A stretch of DNA of 50,059 nucleotides from JARICQ01 sp964428475 (GCA_964428475.1 CAYRYO010000009.1:1-50059), one strand, 5' to 3'. Numbered from the stretch's first letter, positions 27,167 to 35,293 are shown. Numbers and translations are program-made. The notes: generated by a model not told the origin, from the sequence alone.

Positions 27167-27183
27167 TTGGCATGTTAATTGCA
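27167..27183 (+). promoter_or_regulatory. Sigma-54 (RpoN) promoter of thl-atoD-atoA
   Basis: TTGGCATG, four bases, TTGCA. The GG and GC dinucleotides are separated by exactly ten bases, as required for -24/-12 promoters; only the C of TGGCACG is changed. The predicted start is near 27194. The 90-base leader then contains three near copies of TTTATATTAC before the AGGAGGAG ribosome site of thl. Confidence 0.88.
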
Positions 27184-27282
27184 ATGATAATGTCTATAGG
27201 AATATTGTTTATTTTTTATATTACTCTTTATATTACTTTTTATATTATAGAATTAGTTAAATAAAAAACAGGAGGAGATAAG

Positions 27283-28461
27283 ATGAAAGAAGTTGTTATT
27301 GTATCAGCAGTTAGAACACCAGTAGGAGCATATGGTGGTAAATTTAAGGATGTTAGTGCAGTGAGACTTGGAACTATAGCAGTTACAGAGGCTATGAAAA
27401 GAGCTAATGTTGATCCAAGTATGGTAGATGAAGTTATATTTGGAAATGTTCTTCAAGGAGGACAGGGACAAAACGTAGCGCGTCAGGTATCAGTGCATTC
27501 TGGAATACCTATAGAAGTTCCTAGCTTTACAGTTAACAAGGTATGTGGATCAGGGCTTAAAACAGTAGCTCTTGCAGCTCAAGCTATTATGTGTGGAGAC
27601 AGTGATATAGTTGTAGCAGGTGGTACTGAAAATATGTCTCAAGCTCCATATCTTTTAAAGAATAATAGATGGGGTCAGAGAATGGGTGATGGAGTTGTAG
27701 ATGACTATATGGTAAAAGATGGTCTATGGGATGTATTTAACGATTATCATATGGGAAACACAGCAGAAAATATTGTTGAAGACTATGGTCTTACAAGAGA
27801 AGAACAAGATGCATTATCAGTTGAAAGTCAAAATAGAGCAGAGCATGCTATTACATCAGGAAGATTTAAAGATGAAATAGTAGCTGTTGAAGTGCCTCAA
27901 AGGAAAAAAGATCCAATAATAGTAGATACAGATGAATTTCCTAGATTTGGTGCAACAATTGAGGCTATGGGAAAACTTAGACCAGCATTTAAAAAAGATG
28001 GATCAGTAACTGCTGGAAGTTCATCGGGAATAAATGACGGTGCGGCAGCTCTTGTTCTTATGTCAAAAGAAAAAGCAGAGGAACTAGGACTTACTCCTAT
28101 GGCTACTTTAGTTTCATATGCTTCAAAAGGTGTAGATCCAAGAATAATGGGAACAGGGCCTATACCAGCTACTAAAAAGGCACTTGAAAAAGCTAATATG
28201 ACTATAGAAGATTTAGACTTAATAGAGGCAAATGAAGCATTTGCAGCACAAGCTCTTTCAGTAATAAAGGACTTAAAATTAAACACAGATATAGTAAATG
28301 TGAATGGTGGAGCAATAGCACTAGGACATCCAATAGGAGCATCAGGAGCGAGAATACTAGTTACACTACTACATGAAATGGAAAAAAGAGACAATAAAAA
28401 AGGCCTTGCAACACTTTGTATAGGTGGAGGACAGGGAATAGCGGTGGTTGTTAAGCGTTAA
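27283..28461 (+). CDS. thl: Acetyl-CoA acetyltransferase (thiolase)
   Basis: Condenses two acetyl-CoA to acetoacetyl-CoA or, in the degradative direction, splits acetoacetyl-CoA. It has 392 residues. The nucleophilic cysteine is Cys88 in VNKVCGSGLKTVALA. The other active-site motifs are NVNGGAIALGHPIGASGARI and CIGGGQGIA near the C-terminus. GGAGGAG precedes the ATG. With atoD and atoA it forms a sigma-54-controlled operon. In a lysine or butyrate fermenter the net direction could be thiolysis of acetoacetyl-CoA formed by AtoDA. Confidence 0.95.
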   Translation: MKEVVIVSAVRTPVGAYGGKFKDVSAVRLGTIAVTEAMKRANVDPSMVDEVIFGNVLQGGQGQNVARQVSVHSGIPIEVPSFTVNKVCGSGLKTVALAAQAIMCGDSDIVVAGGTENMSQAPYLLKNNRWGQRMGDGVVDDYMVKDGLWDVFNDYHMGNTAENIVEDYGLTREEQDALSVESQNRAEHAITSGRFKDEIVAVEVPQRKKDPIIVDTDEFPRFGATIEAMGKLRPAFKKDGSVTAGSSSGINDGAAALVLMSKEKAEELGLTPMATLVSYASKGVDPRIMGTGPIPATKKALEKANMTIEDLDLIEANEAFAAQALSVIKDLKLNTDIVNVNGGAIALGHPIGASGARILVTLLHEMEKRDNKKGLATLCIGGGQGIAVVVKR

Positions 28462-28471
28462 CGCTTAACAA
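28448..28471. repeat. Perfect 24-bp palindrome overlapping the thl stop codon
   Basis: The half TTGTTAAGCGTT is followed at once by its exact reverse complement. The TAA of thl lies at its centre. No T-run follows, so termination is unlikely. Confidence 0.6.
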
Positions 28472-28488
28472 GCAAATTGTGAATGTTA

Positions 28489-28602
28489 AATTGTGAATTG
28501 TGAATGAAAGTCAAAAGATTAAAGACACTTTGGGCGGAGTCCAAAGAAAGCTTTTAATTCGAAATTCACAATTCACAATTCAAAATTTTGGACGCAGTCC
28601 AA
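28489..28602. repeat. Composite inverted-repeat element between thl and atoD
   Basis: A 17-bp arm AATTGTGAATTGTGAAT (28489-28505) has a perfect inverted copy at 28564-28580. Between them lies a nested hairpin CTTTGG/CCAAAG (28528-28546). After them comes TTGGAC-GCA-GTCCAA (28588-28602). The cores at 28530-28545 and 28587-28602 share the pattern TTTGGRCGSAGTCCAA. It looks like a small non-coding intergenic repeat of the REP or MITE kind; no ORF is present. Confidence 0.65.
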
Positions 28603-28618
28603 TCAAGGGGGTTTTACA

Positions 28619-29281
28619 ATGAATAAAAGTATATCTATTGATGAGGCTATCAGCCATATTGAAGATGGTATGACGATAATGGTTGGTGGTTTTTTGGGAT
28701 GTGGTTCTCCACATAGGCTTATAGATGCATTGGTTGAAAAGGGAGTTAAGGATTTAACTCTTATATGCAATGACTCAGGTTTTGTAGATATTGGAGTTGG
28801 AAAGCTTGTAGTTAACAAGCAAATTAAAAAACTAATAGCATCACATGTGGGAACAAATAAAGAAACTGGAATTCAAATGAATTCTGGTGAAATGGAAGTA
28901 ATATTGGTGCCTCAAGGAACTCTTGCAGAGCAAGTTAGATGCGGTGGAACTGGACTTGGAGGATTTTTGACTCCAACTGGAGTAGGTACTGTGGTTGAAG
29001 AAGGCAAAGAAACCATGGAAATAGGTGGTATAAAGTATCTTCTTGAAATGCCACTTAAAGCAGATGTAGCTCTTATAGCAGGAGAGACTGTTGATAAATA
29101 TGGAAATGTAGTTTACTATGGCGCTACTAGAAACTTTAATCATTTAATGGCATCTGCAGCGGATGTAACTATAATTGAAGCTGAAAATGTAGTAGAAGTA
29201 GGAGAATTAGATCCAAATGATGTAGTTACTCCTGGAATCTTCGTAAACTATATTTTTGATGGAGGTGCTCTTAATGGATAG
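28619..29281 (+). CDS. atoD: Acetate/butyrate-acetoacetate CoA-transferase, subunit A
   Basis: Alpha subunit of a class I CoA-transferase, 220 residues. Motifs are DGMTIMVGGFLGCGSPHRLIDAL at the start, GTLAEQVRCGGTGLGGFLTPTGVGT and GNVVYYGATRNFNHLMASAA. Together with AtoA it would move CoA from butyryl-CoA or acetyl-CoA to acetoacetate. The ribosome site AAGGGGG lies downstream of the intergenic repeat. The context with kce, which makes acetoacetate, favours butyryl-CoA:acetoacetate CoA-transferase of lysine fermentation. Donor specificity cannot be fixed from sequence. Confidence 0.93.
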   Translation: MNKSISIDEAISHIEDGMTIMVGGFLGCGSPHRLIDALVEKGVKDLTLICNDSGFVDIGVGKLVVNKQIKKLIASHVGTNKETGIQMNSGEMEVILVPQGTLAEQVRCGGTGLGGFLTPTGVGTVVEEGKETMEIGGIKYLLEMPLKADVALIAGETVDKYGNVVYYGATRNFNHLMASAADVTIIEAENVVEVGELDPNDVVTPGIFVNYIFDGGALNG

Positions 29282-29933
29282 ATCTCAAATAAAAGAATTT
29301 ATAGCAAAAAGAGTAGCAAAGGAATTAAAAGAAGGCGATGTGGTAAATCTTGGGATTGGTATGCCAACTATGGTTGCCAACTATGTGCCTGATGGAATAA
29401 ATGTATTTTTCCAATCAGAAAATGGATTTATAGGTTTAGGACCTGCACCACTTACTGGAGAAGAGGATCCAAACATAGTAAATGCAGGAGCCCAGTGCGT
29501 TACTATACTTCCTGGTGGAGTGTTCTTTGATAGTGCTACAAGCTTTGGAATTATAAGAGGTGGTCATGTCGATATAACTGTGCTTGGAGCTCTTCAAGTG
29601 GCAGGGAATGGAGATCTTGCAAACTGGATGATACCTGGAAAAATGGTTCCAGGCATGGGTGGTGCTATGGACCTTGTAACTGGAGCAAAAAAAGTTATTG
29701 TAGCTATGGAACATACAGTAAAGGGAAATCACAAGATATTAAAAGAATGCAATCTACCACTAACTGCAGCAGGGCAAGTAGATATGATAGTCACTGAAAT
29801 GGGAGTAATGAAGGTTACAGATAAGGGACTCGTTTTAACTGAAATAAATCCAGAATTTACAGTAGAAGAAGTTCAAACTGCAACGGAAGCGAAATTAATA
29901 GTAGCAGATGATTTAATTAAAATGGAAATATAA
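29274..29933 (+). CDS. atoA: Acetate/butyrate-acetoacetate CoA-transferase, subunit B
   Basis: Beta subunit carrying the catalytic glutamate, 219 residues from ATG 29274. That ATG lies inside the end of atoD (8-bp overlap) behind GGAGGTG. The active-site motif is FFQSENGFIGLGP with Glu49. LGIGMPTMVANYVPDG precedes it, and GKMVPGMGGAMDLVTGAKKVIV follows. Overlapping genes ensure equal synthesis of the two subunits. An upstream in-frame start at 29256 would remove the ribosome spacing and is not used. Confidence 0.94.
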   Translation: MDRSQIKEFIAKRVAKELKEGDVVNLGIGMPTMVANYVPDGINVFFQSENGFIGLGPAPLTGEEDPNIVNAGAQCVTILPGGVFFDSATSFGIIRGGHVDITVLGALQVAGNGDLANWMIPGKMVPGMGGAMDLVTGAKKVIVAMEHTVKGNHKILKECNLPLTAAGQVDMIVTEMGVMKVTDKGLVLTEINPEFTVEEVQTATEAKLIVADDLIKMEI

Positions 29934-29935
29934 AT

Positions 29936-29969
29936 AAAAGATAGTCCTTAAAAAAGGGGACTATCTTTT
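29936..29969 (+). terminator. Intrinsic terminator of thl-atoD-atoA
   Basis: AAAAGATAGTCC pairs with GGACTATCTTTT (12 bp, 10-nt loop); the T-run is part of the stem. It starts two bases after the atoA stop. Confidence 0.87.
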
Positions 29970-29999
29970 CATTGTTCTCACTATAGCAAATTAAAGTGC

Positions 30000-30028
30000 T
30001 TGCATTATATGTTAAAATTTTATATAAT
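30000..30028 (+). promoter_or_regulatory. SigA-type promoter of the atp operon
   Basis: TTGCAT, 17-base spacer, perfect TATAAT at 30023-30028. The predicted leader is about 85 bases. A TTGACA at 30073-30078 is a second, weaker candidate. Confidence 0.68.
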
Positions 30029-30119
30029 TTTAATTGTGTTCTAGAAATCCATATAACAAATGTGTTATACTATTGACAGATGTAAAAATATACTTAATAA
30101 ATCTCTAGAGGAGATGAAT

Positions 30120-30341
30120 ATGGGTAAAAAAGGCAATAAAGATGTACTTAAAAATTTAACCTTGATTTCTCAAATTGGAATTTCTATCATTACGCCTATT
30201 TTGCTAGGAGTATATTTAGGAAACTTCATAGATAAAAAGCTAGGCACAAATGGAGTTTTTGCAATTATCCTAATTATTATAGGGGCGGGGGCAGGATTTC
30301 TGAACATATTCAAATTGGCTGGCAATAATAAGAGGAAGTGA
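30120..30341 (+). CDS. atpZ: AtpZ/AtpI-family small membrane protein
   Basis: First gene of the ATP synthase operon, 73 residues from ATG 30120; GAGGAG ends seven bases earlier. It has two transmembrane helices (LISQIGISIITPILLGVYLGNFIDKKLG and FAIILIIIGAGAGFLNIFKL) in the hairpin layout of the ATPase_gene1 family. Such proteins are linked to assembly of the c-ring or cation supply. An in-frame ATG at 30060 overlaps the promoter region and is rejected. Confidence 0.85.
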   Translation: MGKKGNKDVLKNLTLISQIGISIITPILLGVYLGNFIDKKLGTNGVFAIILIIIGAGAGFLNIFKLAGNNKRK

Positions 30342-30345
30342 TAGC

Positions 30346-30720
30346 TTGAATAATGATTTAGTATTTAAAGTAGCTAAGAGAACAATTATATTGGTTTTGT
30401 TAATTGTTGGAATATTTGCTTTTATATTTAAAAATCCTAAACCTATTATGATGGGCCTTATATTTGGCAGTTTAATAAGTATATTAAATTTCAAGCTTTT
30501 AGATAATACTATATCAAAGGCTGTAAAAATGCCATCAGGTAGGGCAATGACATATACTATAACCCACTATTTTGCAAGGTATATTATATATTTTGTAGTA
30601 CTAATTGTAGCAGCAAAAGCAGATTATTTAAATTTAATATCAACTATAGCTGGACTATTTACTGTTAAAATAGTTATACTTATTTCAAATATAGTTGATA
30701 AAAATTTTATAAATAATTAA
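30346..30720 (+). CDS. atpI: ATP synthase protein I
   Basis: Small membrane protein of 124 residues with four hydrophobic helices, encoded upstream of atpB. It starts at TTG 30346 behind AGAGGAAGTGAT. The helix pattern and GLIFGSLISILNFKLL fit the AtpI family, which in Bacillus and other bacteria assists c-ring assembly or ATP synthase stability. It is five bases after atpZ. Sequence conservation in the family is weak, so the name rests partly on position. Confidence 0.82.
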   Translation: MNNDLVFKVAKRTIILVLLIVGIFAFIFKNPKPIMMGLIFGSLISILNFKLLDNTISKAVKMPSGRAMTYTITHYFARYIIYFVVLIVAAKADYLNLISTIAGLFTVKIVILISNIVDKNFINN

Positions 30721-30810
30721 TAAGGATAATTAATTAAAAATTAATTATAAATTACATTTAGGAAACAATAAAGAGAATATAGCACATAAACAATGAAAGG
30801 AGTGATATAT

Positions 30811-31491
30811 TTGGAGATATTGGTTGAAATTGCTGGAAAGGAAATTTTGATACCTGAAACAATAGTAAATATGTGGCTAATAGTAATTATATTGGGAATA
30901 TTTGCCTTTGTGGTAAACAACAAAATCAAGAAAGCTAAATCAGACGAAGTACCATCAAACTTCCTAAATGTGATAGAAATTTTAGTAGAATCTGTAGATG
31001 GTTTGGTCAGTTCTACTATGGGAGAACAAAATGTTAAAAGGTTTGGTCCTTACATTTTTACTCTAGCCTTATTTATAGGAGTGGCAAATTTACTTGGACT
31101 AGTAGGTCTTACGCCACCAACATCTGATTATTCAGTTACATTGTCCTTAGCGCTTATAACATTCGTGTTAACTCAGTTTTGGACATTTAAAAATGGAGGA
31201 GGGCTTGGTGGATATCTCAAGAGTTTTGGAGATCCAGTGCCACTTTTAGCACCATTAAATGTAATTGGAGAATTAGCAAATCCAATATCATTATCTTTCC
31301 GTCTTTTCGGTAATGTAATGAGTGGTGGAATTATCTTAACTTTGCTATATAGTTGGTTGGGATTAATTGCACCAGTAATAGCAACCCCACTACATGCATA
31401 TTTTGATATGTTCTCGGGATTGCTACAGACTTTTATATTTATTATGCTTAGCATGATATTTATAGGTGGAGCACAAACAGAAACAGAATAG
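30811..31491 (+). CDS. atpB: ATP synthase F0 subunit a
   Basis: Stator channel subunit of F0, 226 residues from TTG 30811, which follows AAAGGAGTG (the ATG at 30793 lies upstream of this site). It has five or six hydrophobic helices. The essential arginine is in ISLSFRLFGNVMSGGI, and the last helix region reads FSGLLQTFIFIMLSMIFIGGA. It pairs with the c-ring encoded next to form the ion path. Confidence 0.95.
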   Translation: MEILVEIAGKEILIPETIVNMWLIVIILGIFAFVVNNKIKKAKSDEVPSNFLNVIEILVESVDGLVSSTMGEQNVKRFGPYIFTLALFIGVANLLGLVGLTPPTSDYSVTLSLALITFVLTQFWTFKNGGGLGGYLKSFGDPVPLLAPLNVIGELANPISLSFRLFGNVMSGGIILTLLYSWLGLIAPVIATPLHAYFDMFSGLLQTFIFIMLSMIFIGGAQTETE

Positions 31492-31520
31492 TTTTTTTAA
31501 ATTTGAGAGGAGGAAAAAAG

Positions 31521-31790
31521 ATGTTAGAAGGTATAACAAGTGAAGCTTTTGTATTAGGATGTTCAGCAATAGGTGCAGGTTTAGCAATGATAGCAGGTAT
31601 TGGTTCTGGTATAGGACAGGGTAACGCGGCAGGTCAGGCAGCAGCAGCAGTAGGTAGACAACCAGAGGCTCAAGCAGATATTACTAGAACAATGCTTTTA
31701 GGCCAGGCAGTAGCAGAGACTACTGGTATTTACGGATTAGTTATAGCTATTATATTACTATTCGTTAGACCATTAATGGCTGCACTGTAA
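31521..31790 (+). CDS. atpE: ATP synthase F0 subunit c, Na+-type ligand set
   Basis: Rotor-ring subunit, 89 residues, two helices joined by the polar loop GRQPEAQAD. ATG 31521 follows GAGAGGAGG. The ion site has Gln33 in helix 1 (GIGSGIGQGNAAG), and Val64, Glu66, Thr67, Thr68 and Tyr71 in helix 2 (GQAVAETTGIYG). These correspond to the Gln32, Val63, Glu65, Ser66, Thr67 and Tyr70 ligand set of the Na+-translocating Ilyobacter enzyme, with Thr for Ser. Proton-type c subunits lack the Gln and the hydroxyl residue. Na+ coupling is therefore predicted, not shown. Confidence 0.95.
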   Translation: MLEGITSEAFVLGCSAIGAGLAMIAGIGSGIGQGNAAGQAAAAVGRQPEAQADITRTMLLGQAVAETTGIYGLVIAIILLFVRPLMAAL

Positions 31791-31844
31791 TATTATCTTG
31801 ATCCCCATAGATTGGGGAATAAAGGCAAAGGAGGTTGTTAGTTT

Positions 31845-32357
31845 ATGGATATAGTTGTTAGACCCTTGCCAATCCTTTCATCTATGCTTTTAGCGTGGGT
31901 TGCGCTGTTTTTACTTTATTTAATCCTTAAGAAATTTTTACATGGACCAGTTACCAAATTTTTAAGTGATAGAAAAGAGAAAATACAAACAGACCTAGAT
32001 GGTGCAAAGGTTTTAAAGGCTGAAGCTCAGTCCTTAAAAGAAGACTACGAATCTAAGATAGATCTTGCTAAGCATGAAAGTCAAGAAATCTTAGAAGGTG
32101 CAAGAAAGCGTGGAGATGAGTTAAGGGAAAATATAGTAGCTGAAGCCAGAAAAGAAGCTGAAGATATAGTTGATAATGCTAGAAAAGAAATAAAACGTGA
32201 AAGAGATGTTGCACTTCAAAGCATTAAGACTCAAGCTGCTGAAATCGGTGTTATGATTGCTTCCAAGATAATGGAAGAACAAGTAACACTAGACAAGCAA
32301 AATGGCTTAATCAATAAATTTATTGATGAGGTAGGTAGTTCGAAATGGCAGAGTTAG
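31845..32357 (+). CDS. atpF: ATP synthase F0 subunit b
   Basis: Peripheral stalk subunit, 170 residues. One N-terminal membrane helix (LPILSSMLLAWVALFLLYLILKKFL) is followed by a long charged coiled coil rich in K, E and A. GGAGGTTG stands upstream of ATG 31845. The last 13 bases overlap atpH. Confidence 0.94.
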   Translation: MDIVVRPLPILSSMLLAWVALFLLYLILKKFLHGPVTKFLSDRKEKIQTDLDGAKVLKAEAQSLKEDYESKIDLAKHESQEILEGARKRGDELRENIVAEARKEAEDIVDNARKEIKRERDVALQSIKTQAAEIGVMIASKIMEEQVTLDKQNGLINKFIDEVGSSKWQS

Positions 32358-32887
32358 TAAGTAGAAGATACGCTTTAGCTCTATTTGAAGCTGGAAGTGA
32401 ATTAGATAAAATAGATGCCTTTAAAGATGAGCTAACTCTATTAAAAAATATTTTTACAAGTGAAGAGAGATTGCTTGATATACTAGGACATCCTAGGATA
32501 AGCAAATCTGAAAAGAAAGATTTAGTAGATAAGATTCTCAAGGGAAAAGTCTCTCAGGAAGTACTCAATTTCATATATATACTGATAGATAAAAGACGTG
32601 AATCTAATATTTTAGATATTGAAGAGGAATACGAAAGATTATATAATAAACATAAAAATATCGTTAAGGTAGTTGCTAAGACTGCTGTTCCTATGGAAGA
32701 TGATGCTAAGATGAAACTTGTAAATGTCTTAGGTGAAAAGCTTGAAAAGAAGATAGAGCTTACAAATTTAGTGGATAAATCTATTATGGGTGGAGTTCTA
32801 CTTAAAATCGAAGATAAACTTATAGATGGAAGTCTAAAAGGACAATTGGAATCTATAGGAAAAGTGCTAGTCGGATCGACTAATTAG
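32345..32887 (+). CDS. atpH: ATP synthase F1 subunit delta
   Basis: Stator subunit joining F1 to the b dimer, 180 residues. The N-terminus MAELVSRRYALALFEAGSELDK and the C-terminal SIMGGVLLKIEDKLIDGSLKGQL are the family signatures. The start overlaps atpF, with GAGGTAGG upstream inside atpF. Confidence 0.95.
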   Translation: MAELVSRRYALALFEAGSELDKIDAFKDELTLLKNIFTSEERLLDILGHPRISKSEKKDLVDKILKGKVSQEVLNFIYILIDKRRESNILDIEEEYERLYNKHKNIVKVVAKTAVPMEDDAKMKLVNVLGEKLEKKIELTNLVDKSIMGGVLLKIEDKLIDGSLKGQLESIGKVLVGSTN

Positions 32888-32905
32888 AGATAGTGAGGTG
32901 AGAAA

Positions 32906-34408
32906 ATGGAGTTAAGACCAGAGGAAATAGGTTCTATTATAAAAGAACAAATTAAAAAATATGAAAAAAAATTAGATATGGTAGATGTAGGTACTGTACT
33001 TGAAGTAGGAGACGGTATCGCTAGGATTCATGGCTTAGAAGGTTGTATGGCTGGTGAACTTATAGAATTTCCAGGAGAAATTTACGGTATGGCCCTTAAC
33101 TTGGAGGAAGACAATGTAGGTTGTGTACTTCTAGGTAGCGATCAAAAGATTAAAGAGGGAGATACAGTAAAGAGAACTGGTAGGATTGTAGAAGTCCCAG
33201 TTGGAGATGCTATGATAGGTAGAGTAGTTAACTCGCTTGGACAACCAATAGATGGTAAGGGTGAAATAAAAACTGATAAATTTAGACCAGTTGAAAAAGT
33301 AGCTCCAGGAGTTATCACGAGAAAGAGCGTTGATGAACCCCTACAAACTGGTATAAAAGCAATTGACTCTGTTGTTCCTATAGGTAGAGGACAAAGGGAG
33401 CTTATTATAGGTGATAGACAGACTGGTAAGACAGCTATAGCTATAGACACCATTTTAAATCAAAAAGGTCAAGATGTAATATGTATTTATGTAGCTATAG
33501 GACAAAAACGATCTACAGTTGCACAGATAGTTGATACATTAGAGAGAAGAGGGGCTATGCAGTATTCCATAGTTGTATCTTCTACAGCTAGTGAGCTTGC
33601 ACCACTTCAATATATCGCACCTTATGCTGGTGTCACTATTGGAGAAGAGTTTATGGCTCAAGGTAAAGACGTTCTTATAGTTTATGATGACTTGTCAAAG
33701 CATGCTACTGCATACAGAGCCATGTCACTTTTACTACGCCGTCCGCCAGGAAGGGAAGCTTATCCAGGAGATGTATTTTATCTTCATTCAAGACTTCTTG
33801 AAAGGGCAGCAAGACTAGACGAAAAGTACGGTGGAGGATCAATCACAGCTCTACCTATTATAGAGACACTTGCGGGAGATATATCAGCATATATCCCAAC
33901 AAATGTTATTTCAATCACAGATGGACAGATATTCCTAGAGACAGATCTTTTCTTCTCAGGACAAAGACCAGCAATTAATACTGGACTTTCTGTTTCAAGG
34001 GTTGGAGGTTCAGCTCAGATAAAAGCTATGAAAAAGGTAGCATCTAGTATAAAACTTGAATTAGCTCAATATAGAGATTTACAGGCATTTGCTCAATTTG
34101 GATCAGAACTTGACAAAGAAACTAAAGCACAACTCGACCAAGGTGAGAGAATACTTGAAGTTTTAAAACAGCCACAATATTCACCAGTTGCAGTAGAACA
34201 TCAGGTTATCATTATATACACAGTGTTAAACAAGTATTTAGCAGATGTAGCTGTGGATAGAATAAGAGAATTTGAAAAGGAATTCTTATTATTTATGGAT
34301 AACAATTATCCTGAAGTAGGAGAAGATATAAAAACTACAAAAGTGTTATCAGATGAAAATACTGAAAAAATAAAAACAGCAATTACTGAGTTTAAGAAAA
34401 ACTTCTAA
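32906..34408 (+). CDS. atpA: ATP synthase F1 subunit alpha
   Basis: Non-catalytic nucleotide-binding subunit, 500 residues. N-terminal beta-barrel (VGTVLEVGDGIARIHGLEG), P-loop GDRQTGKTAIAIDTI near 170, VYDDLSKHATAYR and SRVGGSAQIKAMKKVASSIKLELAQYRDLQAF are all in the expected order. The start codon follows GTGAGGTGAG. Confidence 0.97.
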   Translation: MELRPEEIGSIIKEQIKKYEKKLDMVDVGTVLEVGDGIARIHGLEGCMAGELIEFPGEIYGMALNLEEDNVGCVLLGSDQKIKEGDTVKRTGRIVEVPVGDAMIGRVVNSLGQPIDGKGEIKTDKFRPVEKVAPGVITRKSVDEPLQTGIKAIDSVVPIGRGQRELIIGDRQTGKTAIAIDTILNQKGQDVICIYVAIGQKRSTVAQIVDTLERRGAMQYSIVVSSTASELAPLQYIAPYAGVTIGEEFMAQGKDVLIVYDDLSKHATAYRAMSLLLRRPPGREAYPGDVFYLHSRLLERAARLDEKYGGGSITALPIIETLAGDISAYIPTNVISITDGQIFLETDLFFSGQRPAINTGLSVSRVGGSAQIKAMKKVASSIKLELAQYRDLQAFAQFGSELDKETKAQLDQGERILEVLKQPQYSPVAVEHQVIIIYTVLNKYLADVAVDRIREFEKEFLLFMDNNYPEVGEDIKTTKVLSDENTEKIKTAITEFKKNF

Positions 34409-34435
34409 TTCGCTTAGAAGCTGGAGGTGTTAATT

Positions 34436-35293
34436 TTGGCTCAATCAACAAAAGAGATTAAAAGGCGAATAAGAGGAATCTCTAGTACAAAGCAAATTAC
34501 TAAAGCTATGGAACTAGTTTCATCTTCTAAACTTAAACGTGCAAGAAGAAGTCTTGAACAGTCAAGACCATATTACAATACTGTACTTGAAAACATTCAA
34601 GATATATTAAGCGTTGAAAAAAATTTAAAGCATCCACTACTTGATAATAGGGAAATAAAAAATTCTCTATATATTGTAGTATCTGCAGATAGGGGATTAG
34701 CGGGAGGTTACAACTCTTCGGTTATAAGACTTGTAGAAGATACTATAGCTGAAAGTGGATATAATTCAAAGCTCATAACTATAGGGACTAAGGCTCGTGA
34801 TTACTTTAAAAGAAGAAATTATGATATTTCGGAAAGCTTTATTGGAATTTCTGAACAACCAGATTTCTATCATGCAAAGAGAATTGGAGAAAAAGCATTA
34901 GAACTCTATGAAGAAAAGCAAGTTGATGAAATAAACATAGTATTTACTCGTTTCGTTAGTACAATTTCTCAACAGCCTAAGGTTTTAAGATTGCTTCCTT
35001 CAGAGGAAGTTAAAAAGGAATCAGAAAATAAAAAGGTAGTGGTAGAATTTGAACCTTCTACAGAAGATGTTCTATCGTATTTAATTCCTAAATATATACA
35101 GAGTAGTATCTATGGAGCCCTAGTAGAGGCTTCTGCCAGTGAGCAGGCAGCTAGAAGGCTAGCTATGGAGGCTGCTACTGAAAATGCTGAGGAAATAATT
35201 GATGAATTACAAATCAGCTTTAATAGAGCAAGACAGGCTGCTATTACAATGGAGATAAGTGAAATTGTCTCAGGCGCAGATGCTCTAAAGTAA
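34436..35293 (+). CDS. atpG: ATP synthase F1 subunit gamma
   Basis: Central rotor shaft, 285 residues. TTG 34436 follows GGAGGTG at the proper distance, and the product then begins AQSTKEIKRRIRGISSTKQITKAMELVSSSKL, as in other gamma subunits. The GTG at 34427 is part of the ribosome site. The C-terminal helix ends NRARQAAITMEISEIVSGADALK. VSADRGLAGGYN marks the central Rossmann-like domain. Confidence 0.96.
   Translation: MAQSTKEIKRRIRGISSTKQITKAMELVSSSKLKRARRSLEQSRPYYNTVLENIQDILSVEKNLKHPLLDNREIKNSLYIVVSADRGLAGGYNSSVIRLVEDTIAESGYNSKLITIGTKARDYFKRRNYDISESFIGISEQPDFYHAKRIGEKALELYEEKQVDEINIVFTRFVSTISQQPKVLRLLPSEEVKKESENKKVVVEFEPSTEDVLSYLIPKYIQSSIYGALVEASASEQAARRLAMEAATENAEEIIDELQISFNRARQAAITMEISEIVSGADALK

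Noticed and set aside
27207..27250. Three TTTATATTAC-like units as a CRISPR or tandem-repeat locus
   Set aside because: Too short, imperfect, no spacers, and located in a transcript leader.
27897..28394. Minus-strand open frame (165 codons) inside thl
   Set aside because: Antisense shadow of the thiolase coding frame, no motif.
30060..30119. Upstream start of atpZ at 30060
   Set aside because: The ribosome site GAGGAG precedes ATG 30120, and the added residues are non-hydrophobic and unlike the family.
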